Source of the DNA: Candidatus Lambdaproteobacteria bacterium | Lineage (GTDB): Bacteria > SAR324 > JACQKK01 | Reading direction: 5' to 3' | Assembly: GCA_016204605.1 (NCBI GenBank) | Contig: JACQKK010000034.1 | Coordinates: 1 to 58,454 of the forward strand | DNA length: 58,454 nucleotides | Shown: positions 43,246-52,093 of the stretch, in pieces | Position numbering within the stretch: the first letter of the stretch is position 1 | Layout of the letters: every line of letters begins with the position of its first letter | Notes under the pieces: model-generated | Seen by the model: only the letters and a program-made list of their open reading frames with translations | The model's database searches: none | Told to the model about the DNA's origin: nothing | Made by a program: the position numbers and the translations under genes

Positions 43246-45329
43246 CGCTCGTCGCGACCGCCGCGGGCACGCCGCCTGCCTACCCGCTGCCGGCGGCTGC
43301 GGAATCACCACCCGTGAGGTGCCAATCGCGACTTCTCCGCGCGTTCCGTCACGGCGCAGGGCTGCCGGCAGCCGGAGGACGCTCGGGCCATCCCCCGGAT
43401 GCCGGATTCCTGCGGTGGGAATCACTTGTCGAGCCAGACGTCCTGCATGCGCAGCCAGTTCGACGTCGTGCTGTGCCCGACGAAGTTCTTCACGTAGCCG
43501 CGACGGGCGTTGTAGTTGACGCGGAAGCCGATCGAGATGCGCGGTACATCGTGGATCAACAGCCGTTCGACCTCACCCACCAGCGCCACGCGTTGTTGCT
43601 GGTCGATCGTGCTCGATTGCTTCTCGATCAAACCGTCCAGTTCCTTGCTGCAATAGGAGGCGTAATTGCGAACCGAAGCGCACGAGAAATGCTCGTAATA
43701 GATGGCGTCCGGGTCGTCGATCGCGGAGGCGGAGGCGATCGCGGCAATGACGAACTCCTTCCGCGCCATACTCGGGTAGAACGAGGCAATCTCCCGCACG
43801 TCGAGCTCGGCATCCACGTAGATCTGCTTCAGCTCGCCCAGGGCCCAGGTGGCCCCATCGCGCATGTTGGCCACGTTCTGCGTGGTCACCTTGAGCTTGA
43901 GGCGATTCTGCTCGCTGTACCCCAGCTCGCGCATCAGCTTGCGGGCCTCTTCCTTATCCAGCTCGGGGTCGCGGTAGCCGGGCAACCCCGCCAGGTCGGC
44001 ATCCGTCAGCCCCCAGGCGCCATGGGGCCGGCCCAGCATGAACCCGCCCACGATGTAGCCCGGTTGCACCTTGCCGGTGTAGGCCACCCGATCCATCGCC
44101 ATGCTGACGGCCCTGCGCAGCTTGGGGTTGTCGAACGGCGGTTTCGGGACGTTGAGCACCACGTTGACGAAGGAGTTGGTCGCCGTCTTATTGAACTCCA
44201 TGTCGGGCACGGTGGCCTTCAACGTCTTATAGACGGGCTCGTCGGTTTCCGTGGGCTGGTTCACATCCACCTGCCCCGATTGCAGCGCGGCGATCCGGGT
44301 CGCCTTGTTCTTGATGACGATGTAGTCGATGCCGTCCAGGTACGGTCGCCCCTTGACGAAATAGTCGTCGTTCTTGCGTACCTTGAGGTACGCGTCGCGC
44401 TTGAATTCCACCAGTTTGAAGGGGCCCGTGCCCATGGCCTCGGTGCGGATTTGCGCCAGCGGGACGTGCTTAGGATAGACCGGCGACAACCCGGAGGCCA
44501 GCATCAGGACGATCGAGGGCTGCGGCCGGCCCAGGTGGAAGGTCACCTCGTGATCGCCGTTGGTGGTGATGTCCTTCACGTTGGTCCACCATGTCTTGCG
44601 CGGGTTGATCCGCAGCTTCTGCGGGGAGGCATTGCGGACGACATCGAAGGTGTGCTTCACGTCGGCGGCGGTGAACGGTTTGCCGTCGTGCCAGCGCACC
44701 CCCTGATTGAGCGTGAAGGTGAGCGTCTTGTGGTCCGTGCTCCATTGCCGGCTTTTCGCCAGCTCGGGAATCACCGTATCGAAGGATTCGACAGGCTTCA
44801 GCGGGTCGAAGTAGAGGACGCTGTTGTAGACGCCGCCCACGGGCCACTGCGCGACGAACGACCCGCTCTCGTCATGGGAGGAGAGGCTGTTGGGGTTATC
44901 GCGCTGGATGGACTTGAGGATGCCGCCATACTTCTGGGCGATGGCCGCGGGAGGGCCCCACGCGAGGCTCACCGCCACGGCGACGATCGCCGCCGCTATC
45001 GTTCTGGTCGTCATGATCCTTCCCCGGTGATGACGTGCATGCGCTGCCTGGTGCCGCCTGGCGGCCCGCATCCCCCTCCCCTGTTACGCTGCCCCCACAC
45101 CTATCCCAACACCCGCGTTTGTCAATGTGGCACCGGGTGGAAGGCGCACCCCTGCGGGGTGGGGGAATCGCAGAGGGCGATAGGGATCAAGGGCAGCGGG
45201 CTGGCGCATCGGGCGATGCCGCGAGCCCCGCGCTCCGGGAGCCGCGCCGGCGGGGCCATCAGAAGCGCACGCTGAAGCCGTGCTCAGGACAGTCGAGCCC
45301 GCGGGGCGCCGGCCCCACGCGCATCCCCT
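43246..45329. repeat. Tandem duplication, unit B
   Basis: The second copy of the unit at 41103-43208, beginning about 40 bases after unit A ends. It contains the second binding-protein gene and extends into the 3' end of the intact acylphosphatase gene, which therefore is the likely parental locus. Confidence 0.8.
43422..45014 (-). CDS. ABC transporter substrate-binding protein, oligopeptide/dipeptide type (copy B)
   Basis: A 530-residue paralogue of the protein at 41284-42876. Signal peptide TIAAAIVAVAVSLAWGPPAAIAQ and the family signature NQGVRWHDGKPFTAADVKHT are kept. Differences cluster in segments likely to line the ligand pocket (for example residues around TATNSFVNVVLN against TATTSNVNMLLN), suggesting different ligands. 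ATG at 45012-45014 with GGAAGGATC upstream. Both copies lack transporter partners nearby. Confidence 0.93.
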   Translation of the reverse strand: MTTRTIAAAIVAVAVSLAWGPPAAIAQKYGGILKSIQRDNPNSLSSHDESGSFVAQWPVGGVYNSVLYFDPLKPVESFDTVIPELAKSRQWSTDHKTLTFTLNQGVRWHDGKPFTAADVKHTFDVVRNASPQKLRINPRKTWWTNVKDITTNGDHEVTFHLGRPQPSIVLMLASGLSPVYPKHVPLAQIRTEAMGTGPFKLVEFKRDAYLKVRKNDDYFVKGRPYLDGIDYIVIKNKATRIAALQSGQVDVNQPTETDEPVYKTLKATVPDMEFNKTATNSFVNVVLNVPKPPFDNPKLRRAVSMAMDRVAYTGKVQPGYIVGGFMLGRPHGAWGLTDADLAGLPGYRDPELDKEEARKLMRELGYSEQNRLKLKVTTQNVANMRDGATWALGELKQIYVDAELDVREIASFYPSMARKEFVIAAIASASAIDDPDAIYYEHFSCASVRNYASYCSKELDGLIEKQSSTIDQQQRVALVGEVERLLIHDVPRISIGFRVNYNARRGYVKNFVGHSTTSNWLRMQDVWLDK

Positions 45330-45540
45330 CGACCCGGCAGTGGGGCGGGCCTTGCTGGAGTGCGGCCAGGAACGCGGAACGGTCGCCCGGCGCCACCCGC
45401 GCGAGCAGCTCCACCTCGCCGCTTGGCAGGTTGCGCACCCAGCCGGCGATCCCGTACTGGGTCGCCACGGATTCCGCGTAGTAGCGGTACCCCACGCCTT
45501 GCACGTGGCCCCGCACCACGATGTGCAGCACCTCGGACAT
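45259..45540 (-). CDS. acyP: Acylphosphatase
   Basis: A 93-residue enzyme that hydrolyses acyl phosphates. The catalytic Arg is R19 in GHVQGVGYRYY and the catalytic Asn is N37 in GWVRNLPSGEVEL; both are intact and the size is typical. The last 17 residues continue beyond the usual end as GPAPRGLDCPEHGFSVRF, and this tail is also found in the truncated copy at 43138. It lies 19 bases after the DedA-family gene in the same direction. Confidence 0.95.
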   Translation of the reverse strand: MSEVLHIVVRGHVQGVGYRYYAESVATQYGIAGWVRNLPSGEVELLARVAPGDRSAFLAALQQGPPHCRVEGMRVGPAPRGLDCPEHGFSVRF

Positions 45541-45559
45541 GGCAGCCTGCCGCCTCGGA

Positions 45560-46324
45560 TCAGGGTCGCTCCGCCGGGCGCGGGCGCCGCAGGCGGAGCC
45601 GGAGCAGATAGCCGCCGATCAGCACGAGCGCGGCGGCCACCAGCCAGTGCGAGTATTCCCGCAGCACCTCCGCCAGGCGCTGGGGGTCCGCGCCGAACCA
45701 ATACCCCGCGAAGGCGAGCACGGCCACCCACAGGCCGGCCCCGGCGCTGGTCAGGAGGCAGAACCGCAGCAGGTTCATCCGCGCCAGCCCGGCCGGGAGC
45801 GAGATGATCTGCCGGATCGCCGGGATCAGGCGACCGGTGAAGGTCGAGATGTCGCCGTGGCGCGCGAACAGCGATTCGGCTGCTTCGTAGCCGGCGATGC
45901 TGAGCCGGAAGTAGCGCCCGTAGCGGTGGATGAGCCCGATCAGCATCGGGCGCCCCAGATAGAGCGCCAGGTAGTAGTTGAACAGCGCCCCGGCCAGCGA
46001 GCCCAGCGTGCCGACCCCGATCACCGCGGCCAGGTTCCACTCGGCAGAGCGCCGGGCCAGGTCCGCCGCCGGCGGAATCACGATCTCCGAGGGGAAGGGG
46101 ATGAAGCTGGACTCGATGAACATCAGCAGGAACACGCCGAAATATCCCAGCCGGGCGATCACCGTATCCGCGATCCACGCGTTGGCCTGGGCCAGCCACA
46201 CCACGGCATCGGAACGGATCGCCCAGGCCAGGGCGGCGCCGACCAGGGCGAGGCCCGCCAGCGGCAGTCCCCAGAACCACAGCGCCTTCCACAACTGCGT
46301 TCTGGCCACGGGCGTTGCCTGCAT
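45560..46324 (-). CDS. DedA-family (SNARE-associated/VTT) membrane protein
   Basis: A 254-residue membrane protein of the DedA/VTT family, linked to lipid-carrier translocation (undecaprenyl phosphate) and membrane homeostasis. The conserved ESSFIPFPSEIVIPPAA segment carries the acidic residue of the first re-entrant loop, and FTGRLIPAIRQIISLPAG carries the conserved Arg of the second. About five helices. ATG at 46322-46324 with GGGAGG upstream; the frame opens much earlier without family similarity. Confidence 0.92.
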   Translation of the reverse strand: MQATPVARTQLWKALWFWGLPLAGLALVGAALAWAIRSDAVVWLAQANAWIADTVIARLGYFGVFLLMFIESSFIPFPSEIVIPPAADLARRSAEWNLAAVIGVGTLGSLAGALFNYYLALYLGRPMLIGLIHRYGRYFRLSIAGYEAAESLFARHGDISTFTGRLIPAIRQIISLPAGLARMNLLRFCLLTSAGAGLWVAVLAFAGYWFGADPQRLAEVLREYSHWLVAAALVLIGGYLLRLRLRRPRPAERP

Positions 46325-46464
46325 GGCGGTGCCTCCCTGGTCTGCGTGCAGGGTTTGCTGCGCGGAGGGATCGGAGGCCGCCGTTCCGGCGGCCCGCCCG
46401 GCCGGTCGCCTCGACGCCGCGGCCGCTGCGCGCTGCGCCGCCGCAGGCGCACGCGGCGCCGGCG

Positions 46465-47409
46465 TCAGCGGGCGGCGGGCGCCGGCTGCGCGGCCTTGGC
46501 GGCCAGCTTGGCGGCCTGGGCGCGGAACTGCCCCGGGATATCGAGCCCCACCAGCCGGTTCCACGAGTCGGTCAGCTTCCTGGTGATGACGCCGGGGACG
46601 GCCTTGCCGATGGGCGCGCCGTTGAGCGAACGCACGGGCATGATGCAGATGCTGGTGGTGGTGAAGAACGCCTCGTCGGCGGTGTAGAGGTCGTATGGCT
46701 GCAAGTCGCCCGCCTGGACGGGCAGGCCGTCGCGGCGGCAGAGCTCGATGGTCGTGGCGCGGGAGACCCCTTCGAGGATGCCCTGGCTGCCCGGCGTGCG
46801 CACCACCCCGTTGGTCACCAGGAACAGGTTGCCCGAGACCACCTCGGCCAGGTTGCCGCGGTCGTCCACCATCAGCGCCACGCCATCGGGGTCCCGCTCC
46901 TTCGCCTCCAGGTCCGCGAGGGCGAAGTGGAGGCGGCTCACCGATTTGACCTTGGGGTCCACGCCGCCCACGGTGGACGAGCGCACGGTGGGGATGATGA
47001 GCGGCGCGCCCTGCTCGTACAGCGGCGCCATCTTGGCGTAGGCGAGCTGGCGCAGCACCACGGCCACAAAGGCCGGGCCGGGCTTCGCCGGATTGGCGCC
47101 GTTGCCGCGGGCGATGAGCTGGGTGACCCAGAAATCGCCGTAGTCGGCCAGCAGGTGGCGGTTGCGCTCGACCGTCTGCTCGCTGGCCTGCGCCAGCTCC
47201 TCCATGCTCAGGCCGGGGTCGATACGCGTGTAGCTGAGCGAGCGCTTCATCCGCTCGAGGTGCTCCCGCAGGCGGAAGATCTTGCCGTTGAAGGTGCGCT
47301 CCGTATCGAACACGGCGTCTCCCGTCCTGAAGCCGCGGTGATCGAGGGGAATCGCCGCCTGGCTGGCCGGCACGAAGGTGCCATTCACCCAATAGGTAAA
47401 CTCGCTCAC
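46465..47409 (-). CDS. Branched-chain or D-amino-acid aminotransferase, PLP class IV
   Basis: A 314-residue fold-type IV aminotransferase. The N-terminus YWVNGTFVPASQAAIPLDHRG, the phosphate-binding VSGNLFLV and QGILEGVSRATTIEL, and the Lys in DPKVKSVSR, which binds PLP, are visible. It could act on branched-chain or D-amino acids; the family alone does not decide. Start taken at the GTG (47409) with GGAGAGAG upstream. The C-terminal 25 residues are an Ala/Pro-rich tail. It may supply or remove branched-chain amino acids, but the reductoisomerase gene is far away. Confidence 0.9.
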   Translation of the reverse strand: MSEFTYWVNGTFVPASQAAIPLDHRGFRTGDAVFDTERTFNGKIFRLREHLERMKRSLSYTRIDPGLSMEELAQASEQTVERNRHLLADYGDFWVTQLIARGNGANPAKPGPAFVAVVLRQLAYAKMAPLYEQGAPLIIPTVRSSTVGGVDPKVKSVSRLHFALADLEAKERDPDGVALMVDDRGNLAEVVSGNLFLVTNGVVRTPGSQGILEGVSRATTIELCRRDGLPVQAGDLQPYDLYTADEAFFTTTSICIMPVRSLNGAPIGKAVPGVITRKLTDSWNRLVGLDIPGQFRAQAAKLAAKAAQPAPAAR

Positions 47410-47652
47410 GTCTCTCTCCCACGGTGTGCGAAGGCGATGGCCGCCGCTCTGCCCTGGGGCTTCCCGCGGCGGCGCCACCCGTCACCTTAGCGCGTCGCGC
47501 TGCGCCCGGAAAGGGGAACGCGCGCCCTTCCCCACCCGGGCCGGATGCTGGTATGAACCGGTATGCACCGGCATGAACCAGAGCAAGGGTGAATCCCCGC
47601 AGGTTCACGCCTGGGAGGCATTTCCGCGGAAACGGGTCGCCAGGAGGTCGCC

Positions 47653-48807
47653 ATGGCCGGGCGCAGGCTCTTGCGTGTGGTCATCTGGCCGCTGCTGCTG
47701 CTCGTCGCAGCGTCGGCATGGGCACAGTTCACCTTCGAGGCCAAGCCCGCCGGGCCGCTCACGCCGGAGCGCAAGGAGCAGCTTCGCGGCGCATACCGAA
47801 CCAGGATCAGCGGGGCGCTGCTGTTCGCGGCGATCCGCGGCCGGATCGAAGGCCAGCCCACCCTGTTCAAGCTGGGAGAGCACAGGGTGCGCAAGGGGAC
47901 CGAGCGGCGGCTGTTCTGCGTCTCGTTCGATGCGCAGGGCAATTCCGATGAGCGCACTCCCTGCAACGCCGTCGACGACAACGCCGCCATCGCCTTCTAC
48001 AGCCAGGAGGTGGTCGACGCGATCCTGGAGAACGAGCACCACTACAAGAACGGCAAGGGCGGCCCCTATTACGGCGTCGCGGACTTCATCGGCCTGGCCT
48101 TCCTGTTCCACGACTACTACTTCCTCAAGCTGGAGGATTGCATCCAGCCGGCGCGCCCCTGCGCCGATCGGGAGCGCGAGCTGAAGGAACAGGAGGCCCG
48201 CATCAACCGCGAGCTCGGGCAGCAGGCGGAGCGCCCCTACCTGCTCGCGTTCGCCAAGGCCTACAGCGGCTTCGCCGAGGCGCTCCACCGCGAGCGGGGC
48301 GACCGCCTGCGCGCGCTCGCCCGCGCCCAGCGGGAGGAGGAGGATCGCAAGCTCGCCGCGGCGGGGCAGACGGCGCCCGCGGACGCCCGGGCCCGCGAGG
48401 AGGCGCTGCGGGAGGCGCGCCGCGTCGAGCTCAAGGCGGGTCGCGCGCCGCTGGCCACGCTGCGGGATGCCGAGCTGTTCTACGACGCGGAATGGCGGCT
48501 CTCGATCGTCTCGCGCCCGCCCACCGCGCCAGACCGCAAGCGCTACGTGGCGATGGGTTATCTCGAGCGCCGCGAGGGGGAGCTCTACATCGTGCGGCTC
48601 GGGGAGGAGCGCTGGGCGTTCCGGCCCGTCGGCGCCGCGCTGGAGGCGATCCAGGGGCTGCGCTTCAACGGCGAGGTGGGCGCCGTGGGCCGGCTGGTCG
48701 AGATTGGCGAGTACCGCGCCCCCGGCGCGACTCCGCGCCCGATGGCCATCTTCGACGCCGACTTCCTGACGCCCGACCCGCGCGGGGAGCGGGCTGCGGC
48801 GCAGTGA
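47653..48807 (+). CDS. Exported protein of unknown function
   Basis: A 384-residue protein with a signal peptide (VVIWPLLLLVAASAWAQ). The first 170 residues contain several conserved-looking aromatic patches (NEHHYKNGKGGPYYGV, FLFHDYYFLK) and four cysteines (SDERTPCNAV, LEDCIQPARPCAD). A central helical stretch (about 175-260) is rich in Arg, Glu and Ala and may form a coiled coil. The C-terminal domain is beta-rich. I do not recognise a family. It is divergent from the aminotransferase gene and convergent with the MFS gene. Confidence 0.7.
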   Translation: MAGRRLLRVVIWPLLLLVAASAWAQFTFEAKPAGPLTPERKEQLRGAYRTRISGALLFAAIRGRIEGQPTLFKLGEHRVRKGTERRLFCVSFDAQGNSDERTPCNAVDDNAAIAFYSQEVVDAILENEHHYKNGKGGPYYGVADFIGLAFLFHDYYFLKLEDCIQPARPCADRERELKEQEARINRELGQQAERPYLLAFAKAYSGFAEALHRERGDRLRALARAQREEEDRKLAAAGQTAPADARAREEALREARRVELKAGRAPLATLRDAELFYDAEWRLSIVSRPPTAPDRKRYVAMGYLERREGELYIVRLGEERWAFRPVGAALEAIQGLRFNGEVGAVGRLVEIGEYRAPGATPRPMAIFDADFLTPDPRGERAAAQ

Positions 48808-48828
48808 CGGCACCGGCGGCCCTGCCGC

Positions 48829-49983
48829 TCACGCCTCCTCGCCGACGCGTCGGGAGGCCGCGACGCACAGGCCATACAGCACGGCGCCGGTGAGGAAGAT
48901 CAGCTTGGGGGAGAGCCCGAACTGGGCGAAGCCCAGCCCCACCACCGGCCCGAGGGCGGAGCCCAGGTCCTGGGCGGTGACGTAGCCCGAGACGGTCCTG
49001 GGGCCGTGCAGGCCGGCCCAGGATTGCAGCAGCACCAGCAGGAACGCGTTGCAGACGAACAGCACCAGCACCCCCGCCACGATGCCCGGGATGCCGGTGG
49101 GCAGGAAGGCCAGCAGCAGCGCCAGCGCGCCCACGCCGAACACCCAGGGGATCAGCCGCTCGCGCCCCATCCGGTCCGCCAGGGCGCCCAGGGTCGGCGA
49201 GCCCAGGCCGTCCAGGATCCAGCGGAACGCGAGCAGGAAGCCGTTCAGCGAGGCCACGCCCACGGTGAGTCCGAGCAGGCTCACGGTGCCGCCGAGCTGC
49301 GCCTTCAGCACCAGCCCGAGCCCGGAGGTGACCAGCCCCGGCCCGACCATCCCCAGCGCGAAGCCGCCCGCCAGCACCCTTGGGTCACCCAGGGCCGTGG
49401 CCGACCGGTGGGCGGGCGCCGGGGCCGGTTCCAGCCCCCGCTGCGAAAGGAAGCCGAGCGGCGCGGCCGCCAGCGCCAGCACGGCGAAGATCAGCAGCGT
49501 CGGGGTGAAGCCGAGCTGGTCATGACCGATGCCGCCGAGCAGCACGCCCAGGATGCCGCCGATGGCGCTGAAGCTGCGCAGGTAGCCCATGTTCTGGCGC
49601 AGCCGCGCGCGTTCGGAGCTGGCCAGCACCGTCATGATGCCGGCCTGCCGCATGAACGAGAAGCACACCCCCCACACCAGGCGCATCGCCAGCAGGATCA
49701 GGAACACCGGCACGGTGCCGTAAACCAGCGTGCAGAGCGCCCCGCCCAGGAAGCTCGCCACCACCCACGGCACGATCGGCGGCCGGCGATAGACCCACTC
49801 GGCCAGCGTGTTCGAGCCCATCCGCACCCAGCGGTTCGCCGAGAGCAGCACCCCCACCTGCCAGGGTGCCAGCCCCAGCACCGCGTAGTAGGTCGGCAGC
49901 ACGCCGTAGAGGAAGGCATCGCCGGGCAGCACCAGCCCGGTGGCCGTCGCGATGAACAGCACGCGCCAGGGCGGTCGCGTCAT
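48829..49983 (-). CDS. MFS transporter
   Basis: A 384-residue transporter with about twelve helices. The first half starts GLVLPGDAFLYGVLPTYYAVLG and contains RLVWGVCFSFMRQAGI; the second has TLGALADRMGRERLIPWV, a motif A-like loop between helices 8 and 9. ATG at 49981-49983; the longer frame to 50214 adds 77 residues without membrane helices of this type. Substrate unknown. Confidence 0.88.
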   Translation of the reverse strand: MTRPPWRVLFIATATGLVLPGDAFLYGVLPTYYAVLGLAPWQVGVLLSANRWVRMGSNTLAEWVYRRPPIVPWVVASFLGGALCTLVYGTVPVFLILLAMRLVWGVCFSFMRQAGIMTVLASSERARLRQNMGYLRSFSAIGGILGVLLGGIGHDQLGFTPTLLIFAVLALAAAPLGFLSQRGLEPAPAPAHRSATALGDPRVLAGGFALGMVGPGLVTSGLGLVLKAQLGGTVSLLGLTVGVASLNGFLLAFRWILDGLGSPTLGALADRMGRERLIPWVFGVGALALLLAFLPTGIPGIVAGVLVLFVCNAFLLVLLQSWAGLHGPRTVSGYVTAQDLGSALGPVVGLGFAQFGLSPKLIFLTGAVLYGLCVAASRRVGEEA

Positions 49984-50084
49984 GGGGCTCCGCACGAGGA
50001 GAGAGTGGCCTCGCCGCATGCGAAGCGTCCCCGTCCCTATGCCCCACGCAAGGGCGCAAGGCAAGGCGAGGGGGTGCGGAAGCG

Positions 50085-50807
50085 TCAGCGCAATGTGTGA
50101 AATGCAGAGGCCTTGGCCGCGAGGGACACAGCGAAGTTGCGGAACCCCAGCTCCTGCGATGGCTCCCGATAGTGTCCACGCATCCCGCGATCTGAAGATG
50201 ACAGGAGCAGGCACGCGGCGTCGTACAGCCGCTCGCGCACCAGCCGTTCGCAGAACAGGCGATACCGTTCCGCGTAGGACGCCTCTCGGAACTCCGGCAA
50301 CACGGCGAAATGGGGCGCCTTCACCGAAACGGGCCTAGTGGACGTGGGAGCGTCCTCGAGGAGCAGCATATAGCCCACCCAAGGCGTCGCAGAGGGCTTA
50401 TAGGCGCCAGCGCGATACGCGGTGCGGAGGTCAAGCGCACTGCCCAATGCCTCCTCGATGCGGTTGTTGACGTTGTTGCCGAAGGACCCCACATGGGACT
50501 TGAACTCGATCGTGGCGAGAAGATGGCCGTCGGTTACCACCACGAGGTCCCATTCCTTCGTCGGGCGGAAATATCCGGGCAGGGTTGCGCTGCGTTTCTT
50601 CCTGAAGATGTCGGCGTCGGCCACTCCGGCTTCAGTCAGCACGTCCCGAATCACCTGTACGAAACCGTCCAACTGGGCGCCACCCGTCACGGCGCCGCGA
50701 TTTCCCTGGTCCCGCCTTCCCGTGCGGCTGCCCTGGTTGGCCTGCTGCGTGGCGCGGGTATTCCAGAAGACGCGCACGGCTTCCGCCAGGCGTGCGTGAA
50801 GGTCCAT
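50085..50807 (-). CDS. Type II restriction endonuclease, XhoI/PaeR7I family
   Basis: A 240-residue nuclease of the XhoI/PaeR7I family, whose characterised members cut C^TCGAG. The family pattern is clear: RDQGNRGAVTGGAQLDGF, LPGYFRPTKEWDLVV, and NRIEEALGSALDLRTAYR. The PD-(D/E)xK site is D87 (WDLVV) with E101-x-K103 (IEFKS). It starts three bases after the methyltransferase stop on the same strand, the usual modify-first arrangement. Composition is visibly less GC-rich than its neighbours. Target sequence is inferred from family. Confidence 0.92.
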   Translation of the reverse strand: MDLHARLAEAVRVFWNTRATQQANQGSRTGRRDQGNRGAVTGGAQLDGFVQVIRDVLTEAGVADADIFRKKRSATLPGYFRPTKEWDLVVVTDGHLLATIEFKSHVGSFGNNVNNRIEEALGSALDLRTAYRAGAYKPSATPWVGYMLLLEDAPTSTRPVSVKAPHFAVLPEFREASYAERYRLFCERLVRERLYDAACLLLSSSDRGMRGHYREPSQELGFRNFAVSLAAKASAFHTLR

Positions 50808-50810
50808 ACG

Positions 50811-51803
50811 CTACCGATCCGTAACGGTCCTGACGGTGCGCGCAGCGAACAAGCTGCCCTGCTGATCGATTCGCTTGGTGGCGATGACGAAATAATGTGG
50901 GTCGATTTCGACGCCAATGCTGTTTCGGCCCCAATTTGCCGCAGCGAGGTTGGTGGTGCCCGTCCCCATGAAGGGGTCCAACACCGTGTCCCCTACGAAG
51001 CTGAACATGCGAACCAGGCGTTCCGCGAGTTCCAACGGAAAGGGAGCGGGGTGTGCCCGTGTCGACGCCCCGGTCAGTCCGGTCCAGATCTGCCGGAACC
51101 ATTCCTGATAATGTTCCGCGCTGATGACGCTCAGCACGCGTTTCGCTGCGGATGGCCTGCGGTAACCGCCAGGCTTGCGCTCCATCAGGATGTACTCGAT
51201 ATCGTGCTTGATCACCGCGTTAGGCTCGTAGGGCTTGCCCAGGAATCCGGGGCCTCCTTCCACCTCATACTTGGCGTTGGCGATCTTGTGCCAGATGATG
51301 GGCGCCAGGTTCGTGAAACCGAGCCCGCGACAATGCTCCTGGATAGATGCATGCAAGGGGAACACGGTGTGCTCCCCGGCCTTCCGGCGCGAAAGGCATA
51401 CGTCGCCCACCACGCAGATCAGTCGTCCTCCCGGCACAAGAACCCGCAGGCAGTGTCGCCAGACCCGATCCAGCTCAGTCAGGAATTCCTCGTAGCCGGC
51501 CACGGCCCCAAGCTGACCTTCGGTCTCCCGGTAATGTTTCAGGGTCCAATAAGGCGGCGAGGTCAGCACCAGGTGCACGCTGTCCGACGCGATGAAGTCG
51601 AGATTGCGGGCGTCTCGCTGGTGCAGGCTGTGAGATGTGGGGATGCGCTGGACGGACGTTTCGATTTCCTCGATGGCATGTGCCTCTTTGGCGAGGCGCG
51701 GAATTGCCGTCTGCAGATCGGGCCGATCCCGCAATGCCGCGGGAACGTAGTCTGCGAGAAGCGCATCTTCGTCAGGCGTCCGGCAGGGCGTGATCTCAGA
51801 CAT
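50811..51803 (-). CDS. Site-specific DNA methyltransferase, beta-class (N6_N4_Mtase)
   Basis: A 330-residue methyltransferase. The catalytic motif IV is TSPPYW (residues 81-86), and the SAM-binding motif I is DPFMGTGTT (about 276-284), so the order IV-then-I marks the beta class. SPPY can serve N4-cytosine or N6-adenine. It pairs with the downstream XhoI/PaeR7I-family endonuclease. The known M.XhoI/M.PaeR7I partners are, as far as I recall, gamma-class adenine methylases, so the base methylated here should be checked. ATG at 51801-51803 with GGAG upstream; a longer frame adds 36 residues. Confidence 0.92.
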   Translation of the reverse strand: MSEITPCRTPDEDALLADYVPAALRDRPDLQTAIPRLAKEAHAIEEIETSVQRIPTSHSLHQRDARNLDFIASDSVHLVLTSPPYWTLKHYRETEGQLGAVAGYEEFLTELDRVWRHCLRVLVPGGRLICVVGDVCLSRRKAGEHTVFPLHASIQEHCRGLGFTNLAPIIWHKIANAKYEVEGGPGFLGKPYEPNAVIKHDIEYILMERKPGGYRRPSAAKRVLSVISAEHYQEWFRQIWTGLTGASTRAHPAPFPLELAERLVRMFSFVGDTVLDPFMGTGTTNLAAANWGRNSIGVEIDPHYFVIATKRIDQQGSLFAARTVRTVTDR

Positions 51804-52093
51804 GAAGCAGTTGCTCCAGCAGGAAGGCTCGTTCAACGCTACCAGAACGGGCAGTTCGCTCCTACCCCCTAACCGGCTATTCTGCCGGCATGGGGCTGGC
51901 CGGTTTGACAATCCGATTCAAGGCGACTAGAGGCGTATTTGGGGAACGTGGCGGGGCCAGGGTTGCGCAGCCTGCCGCCCGAGGGGGCGCCTCGCCGAGG
52001 GATACAGTCCGCCGCCGCACCGGAAGTGCCGTACCTGCCCGCAGGGGGCGGGTGCGCGCGATCCGGCAAGGGCCATCCAGGGGAGCCGACGCC

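Noticed and set aside
43138-43425. Second acylphosphatase gene
   Set aside because: Only the last 17 or so codons match; the catalytic Arg and Asn region is absent, so it is a duplication remnant.
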